57,222 nucleotides of DNA from contig CAJCIM010000210.1 of the NCBI GenBank assembly GCA_903970395.1, positions 1 to 57,222 of the forward strand, given 5' to 3'. The DNA comes from Acidobacteriaceae bacterium. Lineage in GTDB: Bacteria > Acidobacteriota > Terriglobia > Terriglobales > Acidobacteriaceae. The position numbers were made by a program, and so were the translations under genes. How positions within the stretch are numbered: the stretch's first letter is position 1; every line of letters starts with the position of its first letter. The notes beneath the pieces are model-generated. The model was not told the origin of the DNA. It saw only the letters and a list, made by a program, of their open reading frames with translations, and made no database searches. Shown piece after piece: positions 27,057 through 37,161 of this stretch.

Positions 27057-27578
27057 TTAAGCGACCGGCGTATATGGAATCATGAACCGCCCAATCTGGA
27101 TGATGCTGCGCTCCGACGGCGGCCATATCCTGATCGGCACCACCGTCACGCTACGCGGCATCATCGGAGCCTTGATGCTCCCACGGTCGACGCCCGTCGC
27201 CGCATCGTAGATGTGCACCTGCAGGCTCTCTTCGCCACGCGTCCAGCCGATCACATACGCGCCCGCAGGCAGCTGCAAGTCCTTCCCCAAACGCATCGGC
27301 GTCTGCGCCAGCAGGTAGTGCGAGTACTTCCCATTTGCCGCATATCCCGCCGTGATTAACACAACCGCAGCGATCACATGCCCATGCCCGTCGATCACAC
27401 CCGTCGCCGACGCCATCTCCGTCTCGATGCGCTCCTTCACCACCGGAGCTCGCAGCGGCAGTACGGCACTCAACTCCGCGGCGGTAGCCGTACGCCACTC
27501 GCCGCCCGGCGTCTTTTGCGCGCTGCCTGCAACACACATCAGCAGCATCGCCGCGAACTTCACAAAACAACCTCGCAT
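27057..27578 (-). CDS. Secreted protein of unknown function next to a two-component system
   Basis: 173 aa from the ATG at 27578, which has GAGG upstream. A signal peptide covers residues 1-20 (MRGCFVKFAAMLLMCVAGSAQ). The mature chain looks like a beta-rich domain: GVIDGHGHVIAAVVLITAGYAANGKYSHYLL and LPAGAYVIGWTRGEESLQVHIYDA. I recognise no family. It begins five bases after the stop of the response regulator and is therefore probably the last gene of the kinase-regulator operon, perhaps a regulated output or an accessory sensor. Confidence 0.7.
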   Translation of the reverse strand: MRGCFVKFAAMLLMCVAGSAQKTPGGEWRTATAAELSAVLPLRAPVVKERIETEMASATGVIDGHGHVIAAVVLITAGYAANGKYSHYLLAQTPMRLGKDLQLPAGAYVIGWTRGEESLQVHIYDAATGVDRGSIKAPMMPRSVTVVPIRIWPPSERSIIQIGRFMIPYTPVA

Positions 27579-27583
27579 AATCC

Positions 27584-28222
27584 TCACCGGTGATGCACCA
27601 GGCCACGCTGAATCGCCACCGTCGCCGCGTGGGTTCGGTCGGCAACACCAAGCTTGCCGAGCAGGCTGTTTACATGCGTCTTCACCGTCGCCTCGGAGAT
27701 GCACAGGTCGCTCGCAATCTCCTTATTCGCTCGCCCCGCAACGATGCGCTCCAACACACCCAGCTCCCGCGCCGTCAAGTCCTGCCCGCTCACACGCTGC
27801 GCCAGCTTCTCGGCAACCTCTGCCGGAACATGCAGCCTGCCCGCATGAACCGCACGAATCGTCACCAGCAGGTCATCGAGCGGCATGCCCTTCAGCAGAT
27901 ACGCGCGCGCACCCGCCTGTAGCGCGCGATAGATGTCCTCATCGCCATCGAACGTCGTCAGCACAATAAACCGCGCCTCCGCAAACCTCTCGCGTATGCG
28001 CCGAATCGTCTCCACGCCGCCCAGCTTGGGCATCTGCAAGTCCATCAGCGTCACATCCGGCCGCGCTGTGCCGAACCGTTCCACCGCCTCAAGTCCATCG
28101 CCCACCGAACCGACAACCTCGATGTCCTCCGACGCGGACAACAACGCTACCAGTCCCTGCCGCACTACCTGGTGGTCCTCCACCAACATCACTCGGATTC
28201 GCTCCGGCATCTCATCCCTCAC
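27584..28222 (-). CDS. NarL/FixJ-family response regulator
   Basis: 212 aa (208 if the ATG at 28210 is used). The receiver domain has the acidic pair VEDH, the phospho-acceptor D61 in TLMDLQMPKLGG, the Thr in VLTTFDGD and the Lys in LLKGMP. The C-terminal LuxR-type helix-turn-helix reads LTARELGVLERIVAGRANKEIASDLCISEATVKTHVNSLLGKLGV. It follows the propeller kinase gene by 14 bases and is its expected partner. Targets are unknown; the secreted protein downstream is a candidate. Confidence 0.93.
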   Translation of the reverse strand: MRDEMPERIRVMLVEDHQVVRQGLVALLSASEDIEVVGSVGDGLEAVERFGTARPDVTLMDLQMPKLGGVETIRRIRERFAEARFIVLTTFDGDEDIYRALQAGARAYLLKGMPLDDLLVTIRAVHAGRLHVPAEVAEKLAQRVSGQDLTARELGVLERIVAGRANKEIASDLCISEATVKTHVNSLLGKLGVADRTHAATVAIQRGLVHHR

Positions 28223-28236
28223 GTTCTCGTCGATCT

Positions 28237-31104
28237 CTATCTCACGTTCTCCAGCGGCACGCGCAAGGTTACAACGCTTCCCCCACCCGGCGCACTCACA
28301 ATCTCAAGCGAGCCATCGATCGACGACGCCCGCTCCCTCATACCCAGCAACCCAAAGTGTCCCTGCTTCGCTACTGCGCTGTCCACTACAAATCCGCGAC
28401 CGTTGTCCCGGACTCTCAACCGCAACACATCGGGCAGGTACCGCAGCTCCACCACTGTCTCCGTCGCCTCCGCATGGCGCAGCACATTCGACAGCGCCTC
28501 CTGCGCGATGCGTAGAATCTCGCGCTCCATCCGCGGCTCCAGCGCACGATACGCCCCACCCACGTCCAGGCGCGGCGAGATCGCCGCAAACGTATCGCGC
28601 TGCACCAGCCGGCTCATGCGCGTCGGCAGGCTGTCCTGAGAGTGGTTCGCACGCAGCTCCCATATGCTCCTGCGCGCCTCTTCAAGTCCATCCGTCACCA
28701 GCCGTCGAGTCTGTTTTACCTGCGCCATCGCCTGTTCCGTCTGCCCGCTCTTCAGCTGCTGCCCGATGATGTCCAACTGCAGCGACGTTGCCACAAAGTC
28801 CTGCGTCAGCGTGTCATGAATCTCCCGGGCCATCCGGTTCCGCTCCGCCAGAACCGCGTTGAACTCCCTTCGCAACACGCGCAACCGCAGCAGATACACA
28901 GCCACCAGCAGCAACAACACCAGCAGCGCCGCGATCACAAGAAACCACCACCGCCGATACCACGGTGGAATCACACGAAACCGCAGACTCGCGCCCGTCG
29001 CGCTCCATGCACCTTCGCGATTCGCGGCCTGCACAGCAAACGCATACGTGCCCGGTGGAAGGTTCGTGTACGTCGCCGAACGTCGCGCACCCGCTTCAGT
29101 CCAGTGATCGTCGAACCCCTTCAACATAAATCGATGCCGCACCTCTGCCGGAGCGAGAAAGCTCAGCCCCACATACTCAATCGTGATGCGCGAATGTCCA
29201 AATGGAACACTAACCGGCGACGCAGTCAGAGACTGTGCGGCATCGTCGACCAGCAACCGCTGCACCACCACCGGCGGCGCAATCGCAGCGACGTGCAGAT
29301 TCTCTGCATCCGCTACAGCGACACCGCCACGCGTCGGGAACCACACCTCACCATCGGCAGCCCGCCACGGCACCGCCGACGCGCCAAAGACCAGCTCCTC
29401 ATTCGGCAGTCCATCCGCAATCCCATAACGAGTGCTCGTCACACTGCAACTGCCTCGCGTCACGCAGTCGTACAACCAGCTCGCTGCCAGGCGTCGAACG
29501 CCCCGGTCCATACGCAGCCACAGCGCTCCCCTGCCATCCACGATCATCCCTTCGATCTTGTTCTCGCGTGCGCCGCTCGCAACAACATCGCTCGCCACAT
29601 GGAATCTCTGCCCATCGAAGTAACTCAATCCACCATCTGCGGTCGCAACCCACAGCACTCCAGTTCGATCCTCTGCCATCGACGTCACAATCGCCGCGCC
29701 CAGACCGTCTTTGCCGCTGTACGTCTTCACTGTGCCATCGTTCGCCACACGCGACAACCCACCGGATGTACTCGCCCAGATCGCCGCTGATCGGCCCACC
29801 GCCCGCGTCGCATTACCTTCGCGCGGCACATACAACGCTCCGATCAAATCTCCTCCCAATCCATCGCGAACCGTCTTGTTCTCTACCATGATCCTGCCAC
29901 CCGCCTTGCGCAGGTGCGCCAGCCCATGCCCAGTTCCCACCCACAGCGAGCCATCAGGATCGGCCGCCAGCGATCGAATCGAATCATCGGGCAAACCATC
30001 CGACTGCGTGATCTTCTGCACGGAAGGCGCAGCACCACCGGATATATAGTTCAAACCATCCGGCGTGCCCACCCACACTCCACCATCCGCCGCAGGCGCA
30101 AGCGACAACACCACAGCACTCGTCAACCTGTTGCTCGCAACCGGCTCGTTCCACGAGCCCGCACGCAGACGCCGCACCCCATCATCGCGCGTCCCCACCC
30201 ACATCGTGCCGTCGCTGGCCTGCGCCACGCTGGTCACGGCGACTCCGGCCAAACCGGGCTCACTGCGGAACGCCAGCCGTCGCAGAACATGCAGCCCTGT
30301 CGTCTCTGTACCGATCCAGTGATCACCCTCGTTGTCCTCAAAGACAGACAGCACAGAGTTCCCACCGAGCGCGGCAACGGGCCTCATGGACATCGTGACA
30401 CTGTCAGCAACATACAGCGCGTCATTCATTGCAATCCAAGCCAGCCCCTCGCGGTCCACGTACACCGTGGCGACCCGCCCTCGTGGCAGCTCCTGCGCCG
30501 CTCTCCAAGCATGGGCCACACCATGCGCCGTCACCGTCACGGACTGGGACGTAAACTCCCACCGCGCGCCATCGCGACCCGGGATCACAACCTCTGGAGG
30601 CGGCACCGCGGCTACAAAACGATCCTGCTTCAGCCGCGCCCATCCACTCGTCGTCTCTACCAGCAGAGCGCCATCGACACCGGTACGCATTGAAAGCACC
30701 GCCGCCGTGGGGAGCCCATCCGCCTCGCGATAACTTTGGAAGCGCCCCTCTTTGCGCCGAACCAACCCGTCCGATGTGCCGATCCAAAGCCCCTCGGCTC
30801 CTCGATCGAGCAGACAACAAATATCGTCGCTGCGGAATGCGGTCTCGTCCGTGTGATCGAACAGCGTGAAGCTCGTGCCATCGAACCGCGCCAGCCCACC
30901 CTCGGTCGCAATCCATAGGTAGCCGTCAGGAGTCTGCGCCAGGCTATGCACACTGCTCTGCGGCAATCCCTCCTCCGTGCCCCACGTCTGCTGACTCAGA
31001 TAGCGAAGGTCCTGCGCATGGCCGCATGGCAGCCACATCCACGCAGCAACGCATGCAGCGATGGAGGCCACCTTCAGCGCAACGATGAGAGATGCCTTCG
31101 ACAC
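28237..31104 (-). CDS. Two-component sensor histidine kinase with beta-propeller sensor
   Basis: 955 aa. A signal/anchor (residues 7-30) precedes two-component regulator propeller repeats over about 35-610, seen as recurring GLPQSSVHSLAQTPDGYLWIATEGGLARFDG-like units of about 42 aa. A Y_Y_Y domain follows (SRITIEYVGLSFLAPAEVRHRFMLKGFDDHW and NLPPGTYAFAVQAANREGAWS), then a transmembrane segment near 715-735. The HisKA_3 phospho-acceptor is H763 in REIHDTLTQDF, and the ATPase part has ALSNVLRHA, VRDNGRGF and GHFGLLGMRERA. This hybrid layout resembles carbohydrate sensors of Bacteroidetes, but with a separate regulator. The ligand is probably a periplasmic polymer fragment; unproven. Confidence 0.93.
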   Translation of the reverse strand: MSKASLIVALKVASIAACVAAWMWLPCGHAQDLRYLSQQTWGTEEGLPQSSVHSLAQTPDGYLWIATEGGLARFDGTSFTLFDHTDETAFRSDDICCLLDRGAEGLWIGTSDGLVRRKEGRFQSYREADGLPTAAVLSMRTGVDGALLVETTSGWARLKQDRFVAAVPPPEVVIPGRDGARWEFTSQSVTVTAHGVAHAWRAAQELPRGRVATVYVDREGLAWIAMNDALYVADSVTMSMRPVAALGGNSVLSVFEDNEGDHWIGTETTGLHVLRRLAFRSEPGLAGVAVTSVAQASDGTMWVGTRDDGVRRLRAGSWNEPVASNRLTSAVVLSLAPAADGGVWVGTPDGLNYISGGAAPSVQKITQSDGLPDDSIRSLAADPDGSLWVGTGHGLAHLRKAGGRIMVENKTVRDGLGGDLIGALYVPREGNATRAVGRSAAIWASTSGGLSRVANDGTVKTYSGKDGLGAAIVTSMAEDRTGVLWVATADGGLSYFDGQRFHVASDVVASGARENKIEGMIVDGRGALWLRMDRGVRRLAASWLYDCVTRGSCSVTSTRYGIADGLPNEELVFGASAVPWRAADGEVWFPTRGGVAVADAENLHVAAIAPPVVVQRLLVDDAAQSLTASPVSVPFGHSRITIEYVGLSFLAPAEVRHRFMLKGFDDHWTEAGARRSATYTNLPPGTYAFAVQAANREGAWSATGASLRFRVIPPWYRRWWFLVIAALLVLLLLVAVYLLRLRVLRREFNAVLAERNRMAREIHDTLTQDFVATSLQLDIIGQQLKSGQTEQAMAQVKQTRRLVTDGLEEARRSIWELRANHSQDSLPTRMSRLVQRDTFAAISPRLDVGGAYRALEPRMEREILRIAQEALSNVLRHAEATETVVELRYLPDVLRLRVRDNGRGFVVDSAVAKQGHFGLLGMRERASSIDGSLEIVSAPGGGSVVTLRVPLENVR

Positions 31105-31607
31105 GATCTCTAGAGCATAGCTGGCAGCTGCTCCTATTCGTCTACAGAGGAACCCGGGCGAACCTTTAAAGGAAAGGAACTCAAAACCAATCTTTCGGTG
31201 GATGTGTAGCTATCGCCGCTTGGCTATCTTGAGGGAGTGCTCTAGTCCAGCACAAAGTTACATCCAGCTAGCCCTCCAGATACCCCTTCCCCATGCAGGA
31301 AGGGGTATATTTTCGTGCGCCAGACGCTGTCAAGCCCACGAAACCCCACCTATGCTGTAACTCTCTCCATCCAAACGACTAAGACTTCGAAAACAAAAAC
31401 ATGTTCTCAAACCCCACCTTCTATACTGGAATTAGGGGAGAAAACGACCCCTACGAGGTTCAAATCAGCAACCCGTTTGCTTTCTATATCTTGCCTGCAA
31501 CCCACACGGAATCAATATCCTGGCCGTTTCGCAATCTATAAACGACTGATTCCATAGATCCAACCGATAAAAAGATACCGGGGGGAGGGGTGGGGTACCC
31601 CAGCCGG
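31105..31607. other. Intergenic region between the kinase gene and purK
   Basis: 503 bases upstream of the kinase and downstream of purK. It holds the terminator at 31280-31308. Two AACCCCACCT copies (31341 and 31414 regions) and a G-rich stretch at 31579-31599 are visible. No gene is supported. Confidence 0.5.
31280..31308. terminator. Strong hairpin downstream of the purine operon
   Basis: ATACCCCTTCC pairs with GGAAGGGGTAT, an 11-bp perfect stem with a 7-base loop. A short T-tract (ATTTT) follows on the + strand. For the minus strand it lies 300 bases beyond purK and could end the pur transcript. Confidence 0.65.
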
Positions 31608-32699
31608 TCAGCCCTGGTCTTCTGGGTTCAGCCGCGCGTACCACTGCCCAATCGCCTCACCCTCGCCCGCAGCCAACGTCAGGTGTCCAACCTTTCGCCC
31701 AGGGCGTCCGGCCTTGCCGTAGTCGTGGCGATGGAGGCCAGGTGTCGCGCTAGTCTCCTGCTCGCTCGGCATCTCGCCGATGCAGTTCAGCATCACGGTC
31801 GGAACGCTCTCCGTGCTGCCCAGCTCCATGCCCAGAATCGCGCGCAGATGGTTCTCGAACTGCGATGTCTTCGCCCCCTCAATCGTCCAGTGTCCGGAGT
31901 TGTGAACCCGCGGCGCCATCTCGTTGGCCAGCAGCTTTCCGCCTACAACAAAGAACTCCACAGCCAACACACCAACGTAATCCAGCTCCTCCAGAATCCG
32001 CCGCAGGTACGCCTCACCCTGCTGCTGTAACGCATCCGTCGCGCCCGCAAACGGCACCGTGGAACGCCGCAGAATCCCATCGCGATGCACGTTCTCAATC
32101 AGCGGATAGAAGACGATCTCTCCCGCTCGTCCGCGCGCCGCAATCAGCGACACCTCGGCATCGAATCGCACCATCCCTTCCAGGATGCACGGCACACCAC
32201 CGAGCTCGGCGAACGCTGTCGGCAAACCCTCGCTGCTCTGCAGACGAATCTGCCCCTTGCCGTCGTACCCCATCCGCCGCGTCTTCAAAATAGCCGGCAA
32301 ACCTAACAGCTTCGCCGCGGATTGCAAGTCCTCAGCACTGTCAACCGGCAGAAATGGAGCGCAACCGATACCGCACTGCTCGAAGAACCGCTTCTCCAGC
32401 AACCGGTCCTGCGCAATTCCGATCGCATGCGCATTCGGAGCCAGATTCAATCCGGTGAGAACGCTCGCGTGGATGTTCTCACTCTCAATCGTCACCACAT
32501 CCGCGCGCCCCGCGAATGCAGCAACCTGAATCGGATCGTCAAGGTCCACGACAACGACCTCTGCCACACGCTCCGCACAGTCGCCGCGCTGCCCCGCACA
32601 GACAACCGCAATACCCAACGTCTTCGCGGCCTCAGCCAGCATCAGCGCAAGCTGCCCGGCACCCAGCACTCCCACACGCTTTGGTGTTACGTCGTTCAT
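31608..32699 (-). CDS. purK: N5-carboxyaminoimidazole ribonucleotide synthase
   Basis: 363 aa, an ATP-grasp enzyme of usual length. The N-terminal VGVLGAGQLALMLAEAAKTLGI is the PurK opening; KTRRMGYDGKGQ and EGMVRFDAEVSLIAARG form the ATP-grasp region; ANEMAPRVHNSGHWTIEGAKTSQFENHLRAI is the C-terminal signature. It carboxylates AIR with bicarbonate and ATP to N5-CAIR, which PurE converts to CAIR. It is the last gene of the eight-gene pur operon, three bases after purE. Confidence 0.96.
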   Translation of the reverse strand: MNDVTPKRVGVLGAGQLALMLAEAAKTLGIAVVCAGQRGDCAERVAEVVVVDLDDPIQVAAFAGRADVVTIESENIHASVLTGLNLAPNAHAIGIAQDRLLEKRFFEQCGIGCAPFLPVDSAEDLQSAAKLLGLPAILKTRRMGYDGKGQIRLQSSEGLPTAFAELGGVPCILEGMVRFDAEVSLIAARGRAGEIVFYPLIENVHRDGILRRSTVPFAGATDALQQQGEAYLRRILEELDYVGVLAVEFFVVGGKLLANEMAPRVHNSGHWTIEGAKTSQFENHLRAILGMELGSTESVPTVMLNCIGEMPSEQETSATPGLHRHDYGKAGRPGRKVGHLTLAAGEGEAIGQWYARLNPEDQG

Positions 32700-32702
32700 C
32701 GT

Positions 32703-33206
32703 CTACTTTCGCGGATCAGGATTCTTCAAAACGGTCTTTGTCTGCTTCGCTCGAAACGCATCGAGAGCCTTCGCAACTCGCTCATCCTCATGCGCAAGCA
32801 CCGCAGCAGCAAACAACGCCGCATTCTTCGCACCAGCCTCGCCAATCGCAAACGTCGCAACGGGAATTCCTGCAGGCATCTGCGCAATCGACAGCAACGA
32901 GTCCAGACCGTCGAGCGCACGACTCTTAACCGGAACGCCTAGAACCGGCAAACTCGTCTTCGCCGCGATCATGCCAGGAAGATGCGCAGCTCCGCCAGCG
33001 CCGGCGATGATCAGCCGCAGTCCTCGCTCCTTCGCCGTCTCCGCATAACGCATCATCTTGTCTGGCGTTCGGTGCGCGGAGACGACCTCAACCTCATGTC
33101 CAATACCAAACTCTTCCAGCATCTTCGCGGCAAACTCCATCGTCGACCAGTCCGACTTGGAGCCCATCACGATGCCAACCAGAACCTGCTTTGCTGCTCG
33201 CGCCAT
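32703..33206 (-). CDS. purE: N5-carboxyaminoimidazole ribonucleotide mutase
   Basis: 167 aa. [25 protein letters not shown] and [28 protein letters not shown] are class I PurE signatures, and the neighbouring purK confirms the mutase type rather than an AIR carboxylase. The start overlaps the purN stop by one base (TAATG), so translation is coupled. Confidence 0.97.
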   Translation of the reverse strand: MARAAKQVLVGIVMGSKSDWSTMEFAAKMLEEFGIGHEVEVVSAHRTPDKMMRYAETAKERGLRLIIAGAGGAAHLPGMIAAKTSLPVLGVPVKSRALDGLDSLLSIAQMPAGIPVATFAIGEAGAKNAALFAAAVLAHEDERVAKALDAFRAKQTKTVLKNPDPRK

Positions 33207-33781
33207 TACGCTTGCCTCCAGTTCTGCAGTACCTCGACAAACGCACGCTGCTCCAGCGCTTGTACACGTTCCTTCAGCGTCTCTGCAGTATCGTCCGGCA
33301 TAACTGGACAGCGCAGTTGCAGCACAATCGGTCCTGCGTCCACTTCCTCTGTCACCTGATGGATCGTGCAGCCAGTCTCCTTCACACCGCTCGCCAACAC
33401 AGACTCATGAACACTAAGATTCATCATGCCACCGAACGCAGGTAGAAGCGACGGATGCACATTCAGCAGCCGACCTCGCCACGCATCGACGAACCCTGCA
33501 GAGACGATCCGCATATAACCAATCATCAGAACAAGGTCAACATTGGCTTCCATCAACGCTGCAGAGACACGCTCATCGAACTCCGCCCTCTTCAACCCGC
33601 TCGGATCGAGATGCCGCGTCGTCACGCCGTACTTCGCCGCACGCTCAAGGATCGGCGCAGTCGCCTTATCCGAGATCACCACAACCAACTCAGCGTCGAG
33701 CTGCCCAGCAGCAACGGCGTCCAAAACGCCCTGCAACGCAGTGCCTCGCGTGGAACCTAGCACGCCAACCCGCAACTTCAT
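33206..33781 (-). CDS. purN: Phosphoribosylglycinamide formyltransferase
   Basis: 191 aa. [16 protein letters not shown] is the phosphate-binding start, [36 protein letters not shown] carries the catalytic Asn-His of the formyl transfer site, and [19 protein letters not shown] the conserved Asp. It uses 10-formyltetrahydrofolate to make FGAR from GAR. It overlaps purD by four bases (ATGA). The glycine-rich loop STRGTALQ differs slightly from the usual SGNGTNLQ. Confidence 0.95.
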   Translation of the reverse strand: MKLRVGVLGSTRGTALQGVLDAVAAGQLDAELVVVISDKATAPILERAAKYGVTTRHLDPSGLKRAEFDERVSAALMEANVDLVLMIGYMRIVSAGFVDAWRGRLLNVHPSLLPAFGGMMNLSVHESVLASGVKETGCTIHQVTEEVDAGPIVLQLRCPVMPDDTAETLKERVQALEQRAFVEVLQNWRQA

Positions 33782-35100
33782 GCCTGCCTCAATGTCTGCA
33801 TATGCTCTACACGACGCGCAATCGCCTCCGGCGTTCCGATGTCCGTCCGGTAGAAGAACGGCCCACTAATCTGCCGCGCCGCCGCGCCGCACATAGCTTC
33901 AGCCTCAGTCAGCGTATCTCCTACTCCAACAAACGCCACCGTCCGCGAGCCAGTTGCCACCAGCTCGCCATCAACCATATCCACCGCACTCAGATACATG
34001 CTGACTCCATCTGAAAGGCTCGATGGCAAGTTCACCACATCGCCTTTGCGCGGTTGGTCCGGATAACCTTCAGGCACAACGTAGCGACACACACTCGCCT
34101 TCGCGGCAAACGTGACGTCGATCGAGTGCAGTTGGCGGTCGACGATGGCACGACACACAGCCACGAAGTCAGTCTCCAGCAGTGTCAATAGGTTCAGAGA
34201 CTCGGGATCGCCAAAACGCGCGTTGTACTCGATAAGGCGAACACTATCACGCGTGGCCATAAACCCGCCGTAGAGAATGCCCTGATACGGAGCTCCGCAC
34301 TCTTCAGCCAACGCAGCAGCGACGCGCTCATTGATGCTCTGTGCCGCAACGATGTCAGCTTCGGTAAGGAATGGCAGCTTATGATCGGCGTCGCTGTATG
34401 TGCCCATACCACCAGTGTTCGGACCGCGATCGCCATCGTAAGCCCGCTTGTGGTCTTGCACCGCAGGCATGTGGCGCAGCGTAGTCCCATCGCAGAAACT
34501 CATCAGCGAGAACTCCTCGCCTACGAGCTTCTCCTCCACCACAAACGGATGCCCGTGCCCAATAAGCTCCCGACAAAACGCCAGACTGTCTTCGTGAGTG
34601 AGCAGATGATCACCGCAAACCTTGACGCCCTTGCCTCCAGCGAGCCCATCGTCCTTGATCACATGTCGCATTGGAAACTCTGACAGGATCTCTTCGACGC
34701 CATTGAGCGATTCGAATCGCTGAAAAAACGGGTTGCCTGGAATTGCATGCTTCGCAAGCAACTGCCGCGTAAACGCCTTGCTCGACTCAACTCGCGCCAG
34801 ACTTTGCGTCGGACCAACGACTGGAATCTTCGCAGCCCACAACGCATCAGCAACACCAGCAGCCAACGGCGCTTCGGGACCGAGGATGGCAAGCGTTGCT
34901 CCGTGCCTTACAGCGAACGCTGTGACAGCCTCTCGGCTGGTGATGTCACATTCTTCATACTCTCGCGTCATCGCCGCGATTCCGGGATTGCGCGCACCAC
35001 TCACACACAGCAACTCAGGATGCTGCGAAGACCGTGCAAGTGCAACCGCAATTGCGTGCTCTCGGGCACCTGAACCCACAATCAATATCCGTTCGCTCAT
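33778..35100 (-). CDS. purD: Phosphoribosylamine-glycine ligase
   Basis: 440 aa. The N-terminus [14 protein letters not shown] is the PurD start motif; [14 protein letters not shown] is the ATP-grasp lysine loop; [12 protein letters not shown] and [14 protein letters not shown] are further signatures. It joins glycine to phosphoribosylamine. It overlaps purC by four bases (ATGA) and purN by four, so ribosomes can pass from gene to gene. Confidence 0.97.
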   Translation of the reverse strand: MSERILIVGSGAREHAIAVALARSSQHPELLCVSGARNPGIAAMTREYEECDITSREAVTAFAVRHGATLAILGPEAPLAAGVADALWAAKIPVVGPTQSLARVESSKAFTRQLLAKHAIPGNPFFQRFESLNGVEEILSEFPMRHVIKDDGLAGGKGVKVCGDHLLTHEDSLAFCRELIGHGHPFVVEEKLVGEEFSLMSFCDGTTLRHMPAVQDHKRAYDGDRGPNTGGMGTYSDADHKLPFLTEADIVAAQSINERVAAALAEECGAPYQGILYGGFMATRDSVRLIEYNARFGDPESLNLLTLLETDFVAVCRAIVDRQLHSIDVTFAAKASVCRYVVPEGYPDQPRKGDVVNLPSSLSDGVSMYLSAVDMVDGELVATGSRTVAFVGVGDTLTEAEAMCGAAARQISGPFFYRTDIGTPEAIARRVEHMQTLRQA

Positions 35101-36074
35101 CTCGTCTTGCTAACCTCAGACAGCATGACGGCTTCTAGCGGGCGCGAATCAGGTACAAACTCAGATCCTGTGATCTTTTCAAACAGCAGCTTATACCGCG
35201 ATGCCAACTCCGCAATCAATTCATCTGGAGGCGTTGGGAGAACGGCATCTTTGTAGGGATCGCAGCGCTCTCGAAACCACAGCCGAAAGAACTCTTTGTC
35301 GATCATCTCAGGCTCGTGACCAGCTGCAAGGCGTTCTGCATAGCTGTCCGTAAGCCAGTAACGGCTGGAATCAGGCGTGTGAACCTCGTCGATCAAGATG
35401 ATCTCACCCGCATCATCTAATCCAAACTCGTACTTCGTATCCACAAGAATCAATCCGCGAGTTGCAGCCAGCCATTGCCCGTAGGCAAACAGCTCCAATG
35501 CTTTCGCCGACGCAATCTCCCACTGGTTCTCCGTAAGCCAGCCCTCGCTGACAATCTCCTTGGCCGTAATCGGACGATCGTGCTGGGTCTCTTTTGTTGT
35601 CGGAGTGACAAGGCTATGTGGAAGCTTCTCGTTCTTGCGCATGCCCTCTGGAAGCACATGACCACAATAGTTACGAATGCCTTGCGAATACTGCGTCCAG
35701 ATCGACGTGTCCGTCGAGCCGGTCATATAGCCACGAACGACAAACTCGATTGGAAGCACACGACACTTCTTAGCCAGCAACGCATTTGCGTGGGGGCTCG
35801 CAATCACATGGTTGCCAATAATGTGCCTGGTCTGATCGAACCAGTACAGTGACGTGCGATTGAGGACCTGTCCCTTGTAAGGAATCGCGCCAAGCATGCG
35901 ATCAAATCCGCTCTGCCTGTCGGTCGTCACAAGCAGCATTCTTCCATCGCCAAGGTCGTAAGTGTCACGCACCTTGCCAACATATTTCTCAACGTCAGGC
36001 CCCAGCTCGAGGTTGGTCTCTTTCAAGCATTGCGGAATCGCTGACAATAATTGCTCTCGCGTCAAGCTACTCAT
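35097..36074 (-). CDS. purC: SAICAR synthase
   Basis: 325 aa from the ATG at 36074; 34 further in-frame codons upstream lie inside purM and are not SAICAR-synthase-like. [49 protein letters not shown] and [33 protein letters not shown] are the diagnostic motifs. It adds aspartate to CAIR. At 325 aa it belongs to the longer class of PurC (fungal or acidobacterial type), not the 237-aa E. coli form. It overlaps purM by eight bases. Confidence 0.95.
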   Translation of the reverse strand: MSSLTREQLLSAIPQCLKETNLELGPDVEKYVGKVRDTYDLGDGRMLLVTTDRQSGFDRMLGAIPYKGQVLNRTSLYWFDQTRHIIGNHVIASPHANALLAKKCRVLPIEFVVRGYMTGSTDTSIWTQYSQGIRNYCGHVLPEGMRKNEKLPHSLVTPTTKETQHDRPITAKEIVSEGWLTENQWEIASAKALELFAYGQWLAATRGLILVDTKYEFGLDDAGEIILIDEVHTPDSSRYWLTDSYAERLAAGHEPEMIDKEFFRLWFRERCDPYKDAVLPTPPDELIAELASRYKLLFEKITGSEFVPDSRPLEAVMLSEVSKTR

Positions 36075-37161
36075 GGCTCTCCTGGTTACCAGCAAACCGA
36101 ACACCGCTGATGCCTTCTTCCACGCGTCCAAGCTCCCACACGTGCAGCGACGGATACGATGAAATGGCATCGGCAATATCGCCTTGAAGTCCTGCGGGAG
36201 CGACGAGCACTAAACCCACGCCCATATTGAATGTGCGATACATCTCAAGCTCTTCGATCTGACCAAGCTGTTGCATCCATGGAAACACTGCCTGCGGTGT
36301 CCACGTTGATCGATCGATCACGCAGCCCAGGCCGTTCGGCAACACTCGGGGGGTATTTTCGACTAGGCCACCACCAGTAATATGTGCCATTCCCTTTATA
36401 CCCACGCCCGCACGCAGGATTGCCTGCACGGGAGCAACGTAGTTTGCATGAGGTTCTAACAGCACATCTGCAATGGATGCTCCACCCAGCACAGCAGGCG
36501 TATCGTTGACTGAATGACCGGCCAGTTCGAAGATCAGCTTACGCGCTAGAGAAAACCCATTCGTATGCAGCCCGCTTGAGTTGATGGCATACAGAACATC
36601 ACCAGGAGCGATCTTCGAGCCGTCGATCAGCTTTGCACGATCGACAACTCCAGTCACGAATCCAACTACATCCAGTTCACCGGGCGCATACACCGCGGGC
36701 ATCTCTGCGGTCTCACCGCCTACGAGCGCGATACCCGCCTTGGCGCAGGCATCACTCATGCCGCGGACTAATGCCTCAACAATCTCAGGCTCAGTCTTGT
36801 GCAACCCCAGATAGTCAAGAAACGTTAGCGGCTGCGCACCCATCACTACAATGTCTCCGGCAACCGCCGCAACAAGGTCATGACCCAGCGCTTCATAGCG
36901 GCCCGCCATGACCGTAACCTTAGTCTTCGTTCCGACACCGTCGGTGCTTTGAACCATCACGGGGTCCGCCATCCCGCCAAGCGCGTCCCGCAGGCTGAAC
37001 AGCGTGCCAAACGATCCCAGGCCCGTCAGTACAGCCTTCGAATGCGTCTTTGCCACATGCGACTTCATCCGCCGCACGGCTTCATTACCGGCTTCAATAT
37101 CAACGCCCGCCGATTTGTAATCGACCTTTGAACTCAACCTCTCACCCCTTACCCAACCCAC
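36067..37161 (-). CDS. purM: Phosphoribosylformylglycinamidine cyclo-ligase (AIR synthase)
   Basis: 364 aa if the GTG at 37161 is used. A TTG at 37137, directly after GAGAGG, is an equally good start and gives 356 aa. [46 protein letters not shown] and [15 protein letters not shown] are PurM signatures. It closes the imidazole ring to AIR. The GTG start lies inside the last codons of purL, giving a 13-base overlap. Confidence 0.95.
   Translation of the reverse strand: MGWVRGERLSSKVDYKSAGVDIEAGNEAVRRMKSHVAKTHSKAVLTGLGSFGTLFSLRDALGGMADPVMVQSTDGVGTKTKVTVMAGRYEALGHDLVAAVAGDIVVMGAQPLTFLDYLGLHKTEPEIVEALVRGMSDACAKAGIALVGGETAEMPAVYAPGELDVVGFVTGVVDRAKLIDGSKIAPGDVLYAINSSGLHTNGFSLARKLIFELAGHSVNDTPAVLGGASIADVLLEPHANYVAPVQAILRAGVGIKGMAHITGGGLVENTPRVLPNGLGCVIDRSTWTPQAVFPWMQQLGQIEELEMYRTFNMGVGLVLVAPAGLQGDIADAISSYPSLHVWELGRVEEGISGVRFAGNQESHE

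Noticed and set aside
31315-31557. 80-codon ORF between the kinase and purK
   Set aside because: Composition is low in structure, there is no ribosome binding site, and it lies next to a terminator in a non-coding spacer.
35097-36176. 359-aa version of PurC
   Set aside because: The first 34 codons lie inside purM and do not resemble SAICAR synthase; the ATG at 36074 begins a normal N-terminus.
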